Origin: Lanius collurio
Taxonomy: Eukaryota; Chordata; Aves; Passeriformes; Laniidae
Length of the DNA: 64,000 nt
Reading direction: 5' to 3'
NCBI GenBank assembly: GCA_020086605.1
Contig: JACBWW010000003.1
Location: 2,979,804-3,043,803, forward strand
Each line of letters opens with the position of its first letter. The stretch's first letter is position 1. Below are positions 25,201 to 32,400 of this stretch, piece after piece. A model generated the notes under the pieces. It made no database searches, was not told where the DNA came from, and saw only the letters and a program-made list of their open reading frames with translations. Position numbers and translations under genes: made by a program.

Positions 25201-25563
25201 CGTGAAAGAGAAAAAAAAAGGGGAGGGGTGCAGGTGTGGGCTGGGGGATCTCTAGCTCTCCTTCTCATCTCTCTCATCTCTGTAATCCTCTCCCACGCGT
25301 CTTTATCGCCCCCAAACACCCTAAATCCCGCATGTTTCTTCCCATTTTAAAACTGGTGCCCGACACAGAACTTGGGCATCTTGGAAAGCTGCGGAACGAG
25401 CATCTGGCTTTGCCGCTACCGCATGCGGGAGAGGATCACTGCCACCCTCATCCCGGACGGAAGGCATCGATAAGGAGTGAAATTCAATCAATTAATGTTG
25501 GTAGGCAAAAAGTCTTACCTGGGGTGCAGAAGAGTAAGGGTAGCCAAACTGAGGATAGGACAT
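21488..25563 (-). CDS. IRX4: Iroquois homeobox protein IRX4, complete coding region in five exons
   Basis: IRX4 is a nuclear TALE-class homeodomain transcription factor; in vertebrates it is best known for ventricular myocardium identity, and it is also expressed in other embryonic tissues. Joining 25563-25519, 24607-24356, 23806-23700, 22767-22445 and 22254-21488 gives 1494 nt: 497 residues plus TAA, close to the roughly 500 residues usual for the family. The introns (911, 549, 932 and 190 bp) all start with GT and end with AG, and phases match at every junction. The N-terminus [15 protein letters not shown], the homeodomain at about residues 143-205, an acidic run at 221-229, the Iro box at 363-375 ([13 protein letters not shown]), and the C-terminal block with DRHQDSPVT and [10 protein letters not shown] identify IRX4 over its paralogues IRX1, 2, 3, 5 and 6. 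No frameshift or premature stop was seen. The start is the only ATG before the conserved N-terminus. The gene is flanked by non-coding DNA on both sides, as expected for IRX clusters. Confidence 0.96.
22323..22377. repeat. Perfect 25-bp tandem duplication inside IRX4 intron 4
   Basis: Positions 22325-22349 and 22350-22374 are identical copies of a 25-bp unit, and the match extends a few bases on each side. Each copy contains the NotI octamer GCGGCCGC and the motif CCACCAGCGAGG. The intron is only 190 bp, so this repeat makes up more than a quarter of it. It may be a recent duplication, a polymorphism or an assembly artefact of GC-rich sequence. Confidence 0.9.
22445..22767 (-). CDS. IRX4: IRX4 coding exon 4 with the TALE homeodomain, residues 135-243
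   Basis: The acceptor is the CAG at 22770-22768. The exon opens [17 protein letters not shown], and the homeodomain spans about residues 143-205 (22745-22557). The three-residue TALE insertion, Pro-Tyr-Pro at 167-169, sits between helices 1 and 2. The recognition helix contains W191, F192, A193 and N194, followed by the Arg/Lys-rich ARRRLKKEN. Alanine at homeodomain position 50 is typical of the Iroquois class, which binds ACA-rich sites. A run of nine Glu at 221-229 follows, encoded by an imperfect GAG/GAA repeat that is likely length-variable. The donor after GAGG is GTACCC at 22444-22439, a weaker match than the other donors, but it is the only one that restores frame with exon 5 (a shared Glu codon at 243). 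Confidence 0.95.
22768..23699 (-). other. IRX4: IRX4 intron 3
   Basis: This is a 932-bp GT-AG intron. The end next to exon 3 is extremely G-rich on the plus strand and holds a textbook G-quadruplex motif at 23610-23628. The middle (about 23050-23460) is ordinary composition with a few CpGs. The end next to exon 4 is again C/G-rich. Confidence 0.85.
23610..23628 (+). other. G-quadruplex motif near the IRX4 exon 3 donor
   Basis: Four GGGG tracts separated by single bases (C, A, C) form a perfect G4 motif on the plus strand, which is the template strand for IRX4. It lies 71 bp past the exon 3 splice donor. G-rich tracts continue to about 23680. Folding is predicted from the pattern only. Confidence 0.6.
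23700..23806 (-). CDS. IRX4: IRX4 coding exon 3, residues 100-135
   Basis: The acceptor is the CAG at 23809-23807 after a C/T-rich tract, and the donor is GTAAG at 23699-23695. The 107 bases encode [18 protein letters not shown], then [18 protein letters not shown], ending two bases into the last Arg codon; the next exon supplies the third base. The linker matches the IRX4 segment between the N-terminal domain and the homeodomain. A G-tract array lies just beyond the donor. Confidence 0.93.
23807..24355 (-). other. IRX4: IRX4 intron 2
   Basis: This 549-bp GT-AG intron is very GC-rich and CpG-dense. It is interrupted by a run of 24 A on the plus strand at 23985-24008, which reads as poly-U in the pre-mRNA about 180 nt before the exon 3 acceptor. 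Confidence 0.85.
23985..24008. repeat. Homopolymer A24 in IRX4 intron 2
   Basis: A run of 24 A on the plus strand (U on the pre-mRNA) inside an otherwise GC-rich CpG island. No retroposon body is recognisable next to it. Confidence 0.9.
24356..24607 (-). CDS. IRX4: IRX4 coding exon 2, residues 16-99
   Basis: The acceptor is the CAG at 24610-24608, preceded by a short pyrimidine tract, and the donor after FYSL is GTAAG at 24355-24351. The exon carries 84 whole codons (phase 0 at both ends). It encodes the IRX4-characteristic region with the cysteine pair [10 protein letters not shown], then [21 protein letters not shown] and the Gly/Tyr-rich YGNYVTYG segment. This region has no catalytic fold. 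It is the conserved N-terminal domain of vertebrate IRX proteins and clearly matches IRX4. Confidence 0.94.
24608..25518 (-). other. IRX4: IRX4 intron 1 (between coding exons 1 and 2)
   Basis: This is a 911-bp GT-AG intron. Its 3' part is G/T-rich on the plus strand (24629-24745, several GTTTGGG-like units). The middle is ordinary unique sequence with several CpGs. No other gene or repeat was recognised in it. Confidence 0.85.
25519..25563 (-). CDS. IRX4: IRX4 coding exon 1, residues 1-15
   Basis: This short exon encodes [15 protein letters not shown], the conserved IRX N-terminus. The ATG is at 25563-25561. The exon ends in CAG and is followed by the donor GTAAGA at 25518-25513, in phase 0. 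It is only 45 coding bases, so ORF finders miss it. The next exon's frame has its own internal ATG at 24601, which would give a protein lacking the first 17 residues, but the family-typical N-terminus here makes 25563 the better start. Confidence 0.93.
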
Positions 25564-25584
25564 GGTACAGAGGCTCCCAGTTAT
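25564..25584 (-). promoter_or_regulatory. IRX4: IRX4 5' UTR segment after a probable splice acceptor
   Basis: On the minus strand the sequence TTGTTTCTAG ends at 25585 and is followed by 21 bases and then the ATG. This is a good acceptor with a pyrimidine tract, so the 45-bp coding exon probably starts at 25584 and is joined to an upstream non-coding exon. Vertebrate IRX4 genes are known to have non-coding leader exons. The alternative is transcription starting directly upstream, where a near-palindromic CCAAT pair (25646-25659) lies. The sequence alone does not decide between these. Confidence 0.5.
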
Positions 25585-25645
25585 CTAGAAACAAGGCGAG
25601 ACGTCTGATCTGCACGCTATTGCAGCCTGGCTGTGCTCTGTTGTA

Positions 25646-25659
25646 CCAATTGATTGGTA
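25646..25659. promoter_or_regulatory. Near-palindromic CCAAT pair, ACCAATTGATTGGT
   Basis: CCAAT and its reverse complement ATTGG flank a CAATTG core about 85 bp before the IRX4 ATG, followed by AACCACAG, a RUNX-like site. This could be a proximal NF-Y element if transcription starts just upstream of the coding exon. If the acceptor at 25585 is used instead, it lies in an intron. Confidence 0.3.
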
Positions 25660-25943
25660 ACCACAGGTCCCTAGATGCTTATAGGATGAAGCAGAAAACC
25701 ACATTTAATTTATTTACATGAAAACTTAAACTTTTCTTTTCTTTTAATTATGTACGGCGATTTAAGCACCTTCCCCGCTACAGCCACGACACAGAAATAA
25801 TCGTTACATGTAGGCTCCAAGGCTGGAAAACGTGACTGTAAAAATAAATACTTTGCACCCGCGGAAAAATAAAAGGTGGGAAGAAGAAAAGTGATACAAA
25901 TACATCAGCTCTCAAGCACGTTGTTTTAAAAGAGCCGACCCTC

Positions 25944-25951
25944 TGACGTCA
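25944..25951. promoter_or_regulatory. Full palindromic CRE, TGACGTCA
   Basis: The complete eight-base cAMP-response element lies about 380 bp upstream of the IRX4 start codon, in non-coding sequence. This is the binding site of CREB/ATF and related bZIP factors. Presence is certain; function is inferred from position only. Confidence 0.45.
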
Positions 25952-26224
25952 CGAAAAACCTACTCAAATTAACCTGCCTGTAAGTTTAACACTCATTTTC
26001 GGGAACCTTTCCCCTGGCATGGAAAATAGACTCTCCAGCATGGCCTTCAGCCTGCCTAACAGGGGCGAAAGTTTGGGAAGCTCTCCGGTAGTGGCAACGC
26101 CTGCTTGCAACACGTATATATTTCTGCGGGCAAGGGAAGGAAATGAATGTTTTTAATCTGAAGGATCAATGTTGTATCAGCTATTTTCCCCACCCTCCTT
26201 AGTCACTGAAAGGCTAGTAAGCAC

Positions 26225-26292
26225 TTTTAATTAGAAATTAATTAATGAGCAGCTGCTTCTTCCCACCCCACAGTAATAATTAGTCTCAATTA
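26225..26292. promoter_or_regulatory. Homeodomain-site cluster with E-box upstream of IRX4
   Basis: Within about 70 bp there are TTTAATTAG, a back-to-back AATTAATTAAT, an E-box CAGCTG (26250-26255), TAATAATTAG (26274-26283) and CAATTA (26287-26292). The cluster is about 660-730 bp upstream of the start codon in unique sequence. It has the look of an enhancer or promoter element responding to homeodomain and bHLH factors. AT-rich DNA can produce TAAT cores by chance, so the confidence is moderate. Confidence 0.4.
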
Positions 26293-26984
26293 CAAACAAG
26301 ACATATGAAGGGACACACGACTGAGTCTTCATTTAAGATTTAATCAACAGTTAAAATTAGTGCTAACGCTGACAATAAAGCACATGATAAGCAATTCTGC
26401 TTTTCTTTTCGGCTTTTATTCCAGGCGTGTGATTACAGGTAGAAAACCCTACAAGCTTTTTCTGGGGAATGATGGAAAAGATGTGACTTTTCACGTTAAA
26501 ACGACTTTGATCCCATCTCAAACTTCCAACATCCCCTTCTACCCAACCCATCCCACCGCTGCCATCAGCCTCCCTACCCTCTGGGGGTCTGGGACCCGCC
26601 CCCACACCAAGCAGGCAGCAACCCCCCTGTGCTTCACGCTTGGAGGGAGCAGGAACCGGGTCGTCGGGGGAAGATGCTGGCAGCCCCAGCACCTCTCCCC
26701 CGACGGCCGGTACCACCGAGGCAGGGCAAGCAGACAACCCCCGGGAGGATGGAGGAAGCGGAGGAGTCAGCTCCGAGGCTGAAGCTGGGCTGCTGGTGCA
26801 GTCGAACGCTGCTCCATGGTGTGCAGACTTGCTCAGAGAGATTCCTGGGTTCAGACATGTGAATAGCCCCAGGGTCACACTCTAATTAATGATGATATTC
26901 TCTTCTTCTCCCCAGCTGGAAGACTGCCTCCCAGAAACGAATCTGCCCACACTGACAGCTCGATTGAGGGTGATTGATGACTAT

Positions 26985-27260
26985 CTGGAGACCACAGTAC
27001 ACATAATATAATATCTGCTGCGTAATTGCTTTAATTTACAGATGAAAATACTAGTTCTCAGATTGAGTTAGACTGCAACGAGAGGCGTTTTATGGCGCTT
27101 TAGAGTGTTTGCAAATAAAAGATATCAGATACAGTACATGCAAATTATCCTGACAGCTCAGTATCTGTAGCCGGGAGAAACGTATAAAGAAAGAGAATCA
27201 AATGACATAAATAATCGGTTTGGAATTCTGTATTGATTTTTGGATGGGAAGAAAGTGCTT
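26985..27260. promoter_or_regulatory. Candidate conserved non-coding element with POU octamer
   Basis: This is unique, CpG-retaining sequence of mixed composition about 1.4-1.7 kb upstream of the start codon. It contains the octamer ATGCAAAT (27138-27145), CTGACAG (a TALE/MEIS-like core), TAATTG and TTAATTT homeodomain cores, and GATATCAGATA with GATA cores. The density of developmental-factor motifs suggests an enhancer. Conservation was not tested. Confidence 0.35.
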
Positions 27261-30200
27261 TTTCTTTCCTCACTTGAAATGCTAATTTATTTTTATTTCT
27301 GAGAATATTAATAACTTTGCCATTGGGTTTCTTTTATAGAAGCGCTTCTCTATTCCTCCTCCTGCATTATACCCCGGTGCTGCCAAGGTATTATGATACT
27401 TTTAGCGACTCTTCACCAGCAGCTTCCTTCTGTGCGGCATGCTGACGGACTATTGCATTGTTTGGGAGGAAAAGACACCCAGTATTTACACAATGGTCTG
27501 CATGCAGTGTTCCGTGCTGCTCCCTCTGCCTCCTGTGCCCATTGCGCTGGGGGATGTTTGTTTAAGCTCCGGAATAAAACTCACCGGTGCTAGGGAAGAA
27601 AATAGTTGCACTTATCTCAAGAGTGGCTCAGTGTAAAGCACTATAATTAGCTGGGAGAGCTGGAGAACTGCCTGAAGAAGTCCTCCCAGTTTTCCAGGCT
27701 ACAGTTCGGGAAATGTCCGGGTGTTTTGGGATTTTTTTTGGTGTGTTTTAGGTTTTTTTTCTTCCCTACTGCAGATGTCAACTCCGCAGTGGCCCAGAGT
27801 ACACTACAGGTTTTGATATTTAGATGAGTCTATTAAACATTAAAATACAAGGAGAAATTCAATATTTATAGTCCTTGTCTATTTATATATCACAGTTGTC
27901 TTTCACTGCGCCATACAAATACTCTGGTGCCCATTTTCGCACTGAACTTTCCTGTATTAATCATGATAATTATTTGTCATTTTTCTTTGTAGCCTGCCTG
28001 CTCTATTACTTTACCCCCGGTCAACTTTGTGTCAGTTCCAATCTGTATTCCCTAGAAAGCAGTCATTAAAAAAACCTCACCAAAATAAACAAACAAAAAG
28101 AAAAATCAACACAAAAACTTAATAATCTTAAACACTTAAATGCTGAAAGCTGACAATACGTCTTCCCCCACTGTTGATGTCTTGTTTCACCAACAGTCTA
28201 CAAATAATGGCCCTTTGTTGATAACAAACTCAACACAATTATATTTCATCTTGAATTTTTGGTGCCAGAGCACAAACATGCATTAAGCCTCACAATGATT
28301 TAATATAACCTTTGTGGTTCTTGCACATAAACAACGTAACACTGTTCAAATCCAAGCAAAGGCGCTTAATGCTGTGGGCTATATCCTTAGGCATTTGGAA
28401 AATGCAAGTCTTTGCTGTGTAATAAAAATTGATCCTCGTCAAAGCCCCTTTCCTGTACAAAGAAGTTAACAGCTTTCGAGAAAGAAACACACACACTGCT
28501 TTCTGCAAAGTTTGAGCAAGGAATCCCATCACGATCAATAGGACATGCTGGAGAGGTCCCTTCTGGTCAGAACCAGCCTGCACACTCAGGCGAGCAGGTA
28601 TTTCCCATTCAAAGCCCAACCAGGTCTCTGTTCCAGCGTTATGAGCTTTTCCTCTGAGAACCTGGAGCCAATGCTCATACAAGTTTTATTGTAAAAACAT
28701 GGAATGAGAATGAAACCCTGTGATGCTGGAACAGGCCACAGCAGGTAAAACAGAATCTCTTCAGGACTCAGGCTTTGATGGACGTCTTCAGGGACATGAT
28801 CTAGAGGCAGTTAATGCAGCTACTCTTACTATCTGTGTTTTCATCATCTTCTCTTTTGGAGGGGTTACTGCCACTCCTGGAAATATTTCAGCAACGGAAT
28901 TCGCTTATGGGCTAAACAGACTTTAGCAAGCTCTTTCAGTCGAGCTTGCTTTGTTTTCATGTTACAGGCTTAAAGCAACATTGACACTGCCTGACAAACG
29001 ATGTGAAGCTCTACATGTTGCCCATTTGGAATCTGACATGGAACCCAGGGCAGCTTACAACATTTTCAAGTAGGTTATCTCCCATAAATTTGCTATTGAC
29101 AGTAAATATGATTTTTTTTTTTTTTCCCTGAGCCAATTTGAGGTGTAACTGCACTTCCTACACTCTGAATCGAAGGACAGCAAGCCGATGCTGCCGACCT
29201 GCACAAACCTATGCCATGGCTTGGAATTGGCAGAGCTATGATGACCAGCAGAACAGTTGCGTAAGAAGGAGCTGCTAATTAATTTACTCAGTTTACAACT
29301 ACATGTAAAATCAGTTGTTCAAAGCTATCCATCTGAATGCTTTCATTTTGTAAATCTTCAATCCTCTTGGCAAACAATCTAGATTAAAGCAGAAAGGCCT
29401 CACATGCTCATTCTCTTCTTCGCATTTATTAACTTTTCACACTTTAGAACTAGACCAAACACTTTCTCTCTCTCTCTCCTACATGCACACATGCACACAC
29501 ACAAAACTTTTCAGCAAGAGAAGCAAATGCTATGACCTGGGCAGCTCTCTATGGCTATAGATGGACCCTACAACATGCCCACATTTACCTGCTCAGTGCA
29601 GAGCATTGCAACTATGCTTTCACTAGCAAAGCAAAGATTGTATAAGATTTCCTTTTTCAGCTCCTGAACCCCCAGTGCTGCAGACCCGCAGGCATCAAGA
29701 TGCCACCACCTTTGATCTCTCTGGCAGCCGATAGCTTCAACTTACTTCACTGCAAAGGTAAAACTTTCCTACTTGCAAGGTAAAATTCTGTGTCTTTTAA
29801 AGTTCGCCTTAAAATCCAGAAAGTTTGACTCGGTACCTTACCTTAGAGCTCGCTGAATATCATATCCACACCCCCTTCCCAAGAAATAACACACATATGT
29901 TAAAATACATTTACCCTCTGTCCTACGTAAAGATTGCACAAAGCCAAATGATTCATCACGGATAGTTTCTCTTCCCTCCAGCAGTTCGTTTCCAGCTGCC
30001 TTGCTGCTAAAGCAGGCTCCGAAGGAGAAGGGGGGGCGGGGGGAGTAAGCCCCACCGCTCCCCTCCACCCCCCGCTTCCATAGAGACACACACACATAAG
30101 CATCACCACCAAAAGAAGAAATTTTTTACCTGCGATCACGCCAGGCTTCGGCTAAAACCTGGTAGCGATGGCTGTGCCATGGCAGGGCTTCTCTCCTCTG

Positions 30201-30471
30201 GTCTGCGCTGGCTGGCGTGGCAGGGAGCTGCGGGGAGCTAACGCAGACATGTCTCAGTGCGCGGTACCTGCGCGGCGCGGCACGGAGCCTTCGGTCCCCA
30301 GGCGCCACAGCCACTTCACTAACCCCCAGTACCAGAGTGACGCTCAAGTGAATAGTTCCACTGATCACACTCTTTCCTACTGATTAACACTTTCCAACAC
30401 GACCAGGCACTCCACTTCCAACTTTTCCCGTTTTAAAACAGAAGCAGCCAGCACCGCTTGCTTCCGCGAGT

Positions 30472-30479
30472 TATAAAAG
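30472..30479 (+). promoter_or_regulatory. TATA-like element TATAAAAG, plus strand
   Basis: A good TATA-box match reads rightward, away from IRX4, just outside the CpG island. If active, it would start a transcript near 30500-30510 running through the island. No partner gene is visible, so it may be a chance match within AT-rich conserved-looking sequence. Confidence 0.2.
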
Positions 30480-30499
30480 CCATCTGGGGCGTGGGGGAC

Positions 30500-30625
30500 A
30501 CCATAATTAATAGCAGGTTAGTAAAATTAGTGCTGTCACTCCAATTGTTGTCCTTGTTGCCAACAATAATTGCATTGATTCTGGAAGGACACGAATGTCC
30601 TCCATTTAACCTAATGATCTGCGGG
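30500..30625. promoter_or_regulatory. Candidate conserved element with SOX-like and homeodomain sites
   Basis: This region holds TAATTAAT (near 30505), AAATTAG, CAATTGTTG, a near-palindromic pair of SOX-like cores TTGTTGCCAACAA (30554-30566), AATAATTGCATTGAT and an inverted repeat GGACA-N4-TGTCC (30587-30600). It sits at the edge of the upstream CpG island. The pattern is typical of developmental enhancers; activity is inferred. Confidence 0.4.
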
Positions 30626-30639
30626 TTGCACACGCTGTA

Positions 30640-31460
30640 CGGCAGCCGTGGCGGTGATTAACTGCGCGCACCTCCAAACTATCATTTATCTCCGCGAGTC
30701 AAGACTGAAAGGCGCTAAACTTACAGGCAACTCTCCCTGTCTCTCTCGCCGTCTTTGTTTCCCTCCCGCTGGAGGAGGCGGGCTGGGACGTCGGCGTAGC
30801 CCTGCGCGCAGGAGACGGGCACCTGTACCTGTCCCCCCGGCCGCCTCGGCTTTATTCATAGCCCGGGGGCAGCGCGGCGGAGCCGGGCTCCGCGGAGCTG
30901 CCGGGGACTGCCTGGGCCAGCGCCCCCCGGCCGCGGGGAGGGGGCGAGGGGGGGCGGCGCGGCAGAGCCCGGCACCGGGGACCCGCTCCCTGCAGCGCCC
31001 CCGGGCCGACTACGCCGTCGCTGCCCGCCCTGGGTGCAGCCCCACAGGGGCTGCCCGGGCACCGGGGGCTTCCTCCGGGGCGGAGGTGGGGGGGGGTGTC
31101 TGCCGAGCGGGGAGCGGGAGCAGGCGTCGGCGGTAGCCGAAAGCAGGTCGGGGCAGGAGCGCTCGCTCCCGCTTGTCCTTCGTCCTCCTGCGCCTGTCCC
31201 TCCGTCCGTCCGTCCGTCCCGCCACAGCCGCTCTCTCCTGCCGAGAAGTTACACGGGCCCGAGGCTGGGCGAGCCGGCAGCCAGCTCTCAGCCCGAAATG
31301 CCTTTCCCGCTGTGCCGCCTCCCGCCACCCTCTCTCAGTCCCGGGCCCCCAGGGCCGCTTCGGGCTCCGGTCCGGTGTCCGGGGCCACGCAGCGCCCGGG
31401 ATCCCCGCGGGAGCCTGTGCATGACAAGTTCTACCGCGCGCTCGGTACTTTCTTTTCTTA
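30640..31460. promoter_or_regulatory. CpG island about 5-6 kb upstream of the IRX4 start codon
   Basis: This stretch is densely CpG-rich and includes a (TCCG)4 tract near 31201-31216. It lies upstream of IRX4 in the direction of transcription, and no convincing protein is encoded: open frames exist in several phases on both strands with low-complexity translations. It is a candidate promoter for a non-coding first exon of IRX4 or for a divergent non-coding RNA. A minus-strand donor match (GTAAGT at 30724-30719) sits at its edge. Confidence 0.65.
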
Positions 31461-32039
31461 ATTGTTTGTTCAGCAGGAAAAGGGACAAATCGGGATTGAC
31501 AGAAGAGGGAGGAGGGATCAATATCATTCCTGTTTAAAGGCGTGAGCCTGAGCAGACGTCTCAATAAGACAGAGGAAGAGAAAAAGAGAGTATTATATCC
31601 TACCTAATTAAGCGAAGACAAAGAGGTGTGGGGAGAAAGGTTCAGCAGAGGTGGGGTGGCAATGGGAATTTTTAATCCGGTGTCTTCCCACAGTAACCAC
31701 CAAGGCTGAACAGTAACGTTAATAGGGAACATCTGTACATCGACAGATTTATTCTTGCCAGGGTTCTTTCATGCCTGTGTCATTTGCATGGCCCCGTGCT
31801 CGTAATGTTCGACACACGCTGCACCTTGTAGTGCAATGACAGGGTAAATCTGATGAATGCTGAAACTGGGAAATCCTCTTCTCTTTCCCCTTTCTCCCTC
31901 CTCAGATTGCTCTTGTAGCTTTCAAGGCGGGGAAACCACACGGAGAAAGAAAACGTGAGACTTCTCCCCATCTGCGCTGGTAAACAGAAAGCCAATCATG
32001 CCACGAGCCTTTGCATTTTAAAGCGGACTAACAAACCCA

Positions 32040-32400
32040 CAGAGACGTGCATGCCCTGGTTGCCCGCCCAGGGCTGCCTCCCCGCCGGCGGGACGAGGGC
32101 TCTGCGATGTCCCCTGGGAATGCAGGAGGCGTGTGTGCTGTTCTCGTCCCGGCATTGCGAGTCTGGACCTTTCCTCCCTTCCATCGGGGAGCCTGTCCCT
32201 CTGGCACTACCCCCGGGCTCCTGGCCCGGGCTGCCTCTGAGCCCGGCCGACTGCCACACGGCAGGTCCTCCCTGTGCGGGGACAGCCGCTGTCGTCCCCC
32301 AGGGACCCCGTCCAGCCGCTGGCCTGCCCGGCCGAGCCCGTGTTTCACAGAGCGGGGTGACACCATCCACCGCCTGCAGGTGACACCTGCCCTTCGGCCC
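32040..32400. other. GC-rich patch without a recognised gene
   Basis: GC-rich with moderate CpG, containing CCGCCGGCGGG and CCCGGGCTCCTGGCCCGGGC palindromic strings. Overlapping open frames exist on both strands but none resembles a known family. It is weaker than the CpG island at 30.64-31.46 kb. Confidence 0.4.

Larger units (their letters stand above)
25665..29839. other. IRX4 upstream region or leader intron
   Basis: Non-coding sequence between the IRX4 ATG and the nearest candidate leader-exon donor. It holds the CRE, the homeodomain cluster and the octamer block listed separately. The rest (27300-29840) is unique AT-rich sequence with a short CT/CA-rich patch at about 29465-29505. If the leader-exon model is right, most of this is intron. 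Confidence 0.5.
29840..30726 (-). promoter_or_regulatory. Three candidate splice donors for upstream non-coding IRX4 exons
   Basis: On the minus strand, good donor matches occur at 30724 (CCT followed by GTAAGT), 30129 (CGCAG followed by GTAAAA) and 29841 (TAAG followed by GTAAGG). All lie between the upstream CpG island and the inferred acceptor at 25585, so each could join to the 5' UTR segment before the ATG. Chance GTAAG matches are common. Position next to the island and the known leader exons of IRX4 are the only support. Confidence 0.3.

Noticed and set aside
28290..28682. 130-residue minus-strand open frame
   Set aside because: No recognisable domain, no codon bias, and AT-rich intergenic context; treated as chance.
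30648..31564. Several open frames of 110-185 residues on both strands in the upstream CpG island
   Set aside because: Absence of stop codons is expected in GC-rich islands; translations are Pro/Arg/Gly/Ala-rich and overlap in several phases.
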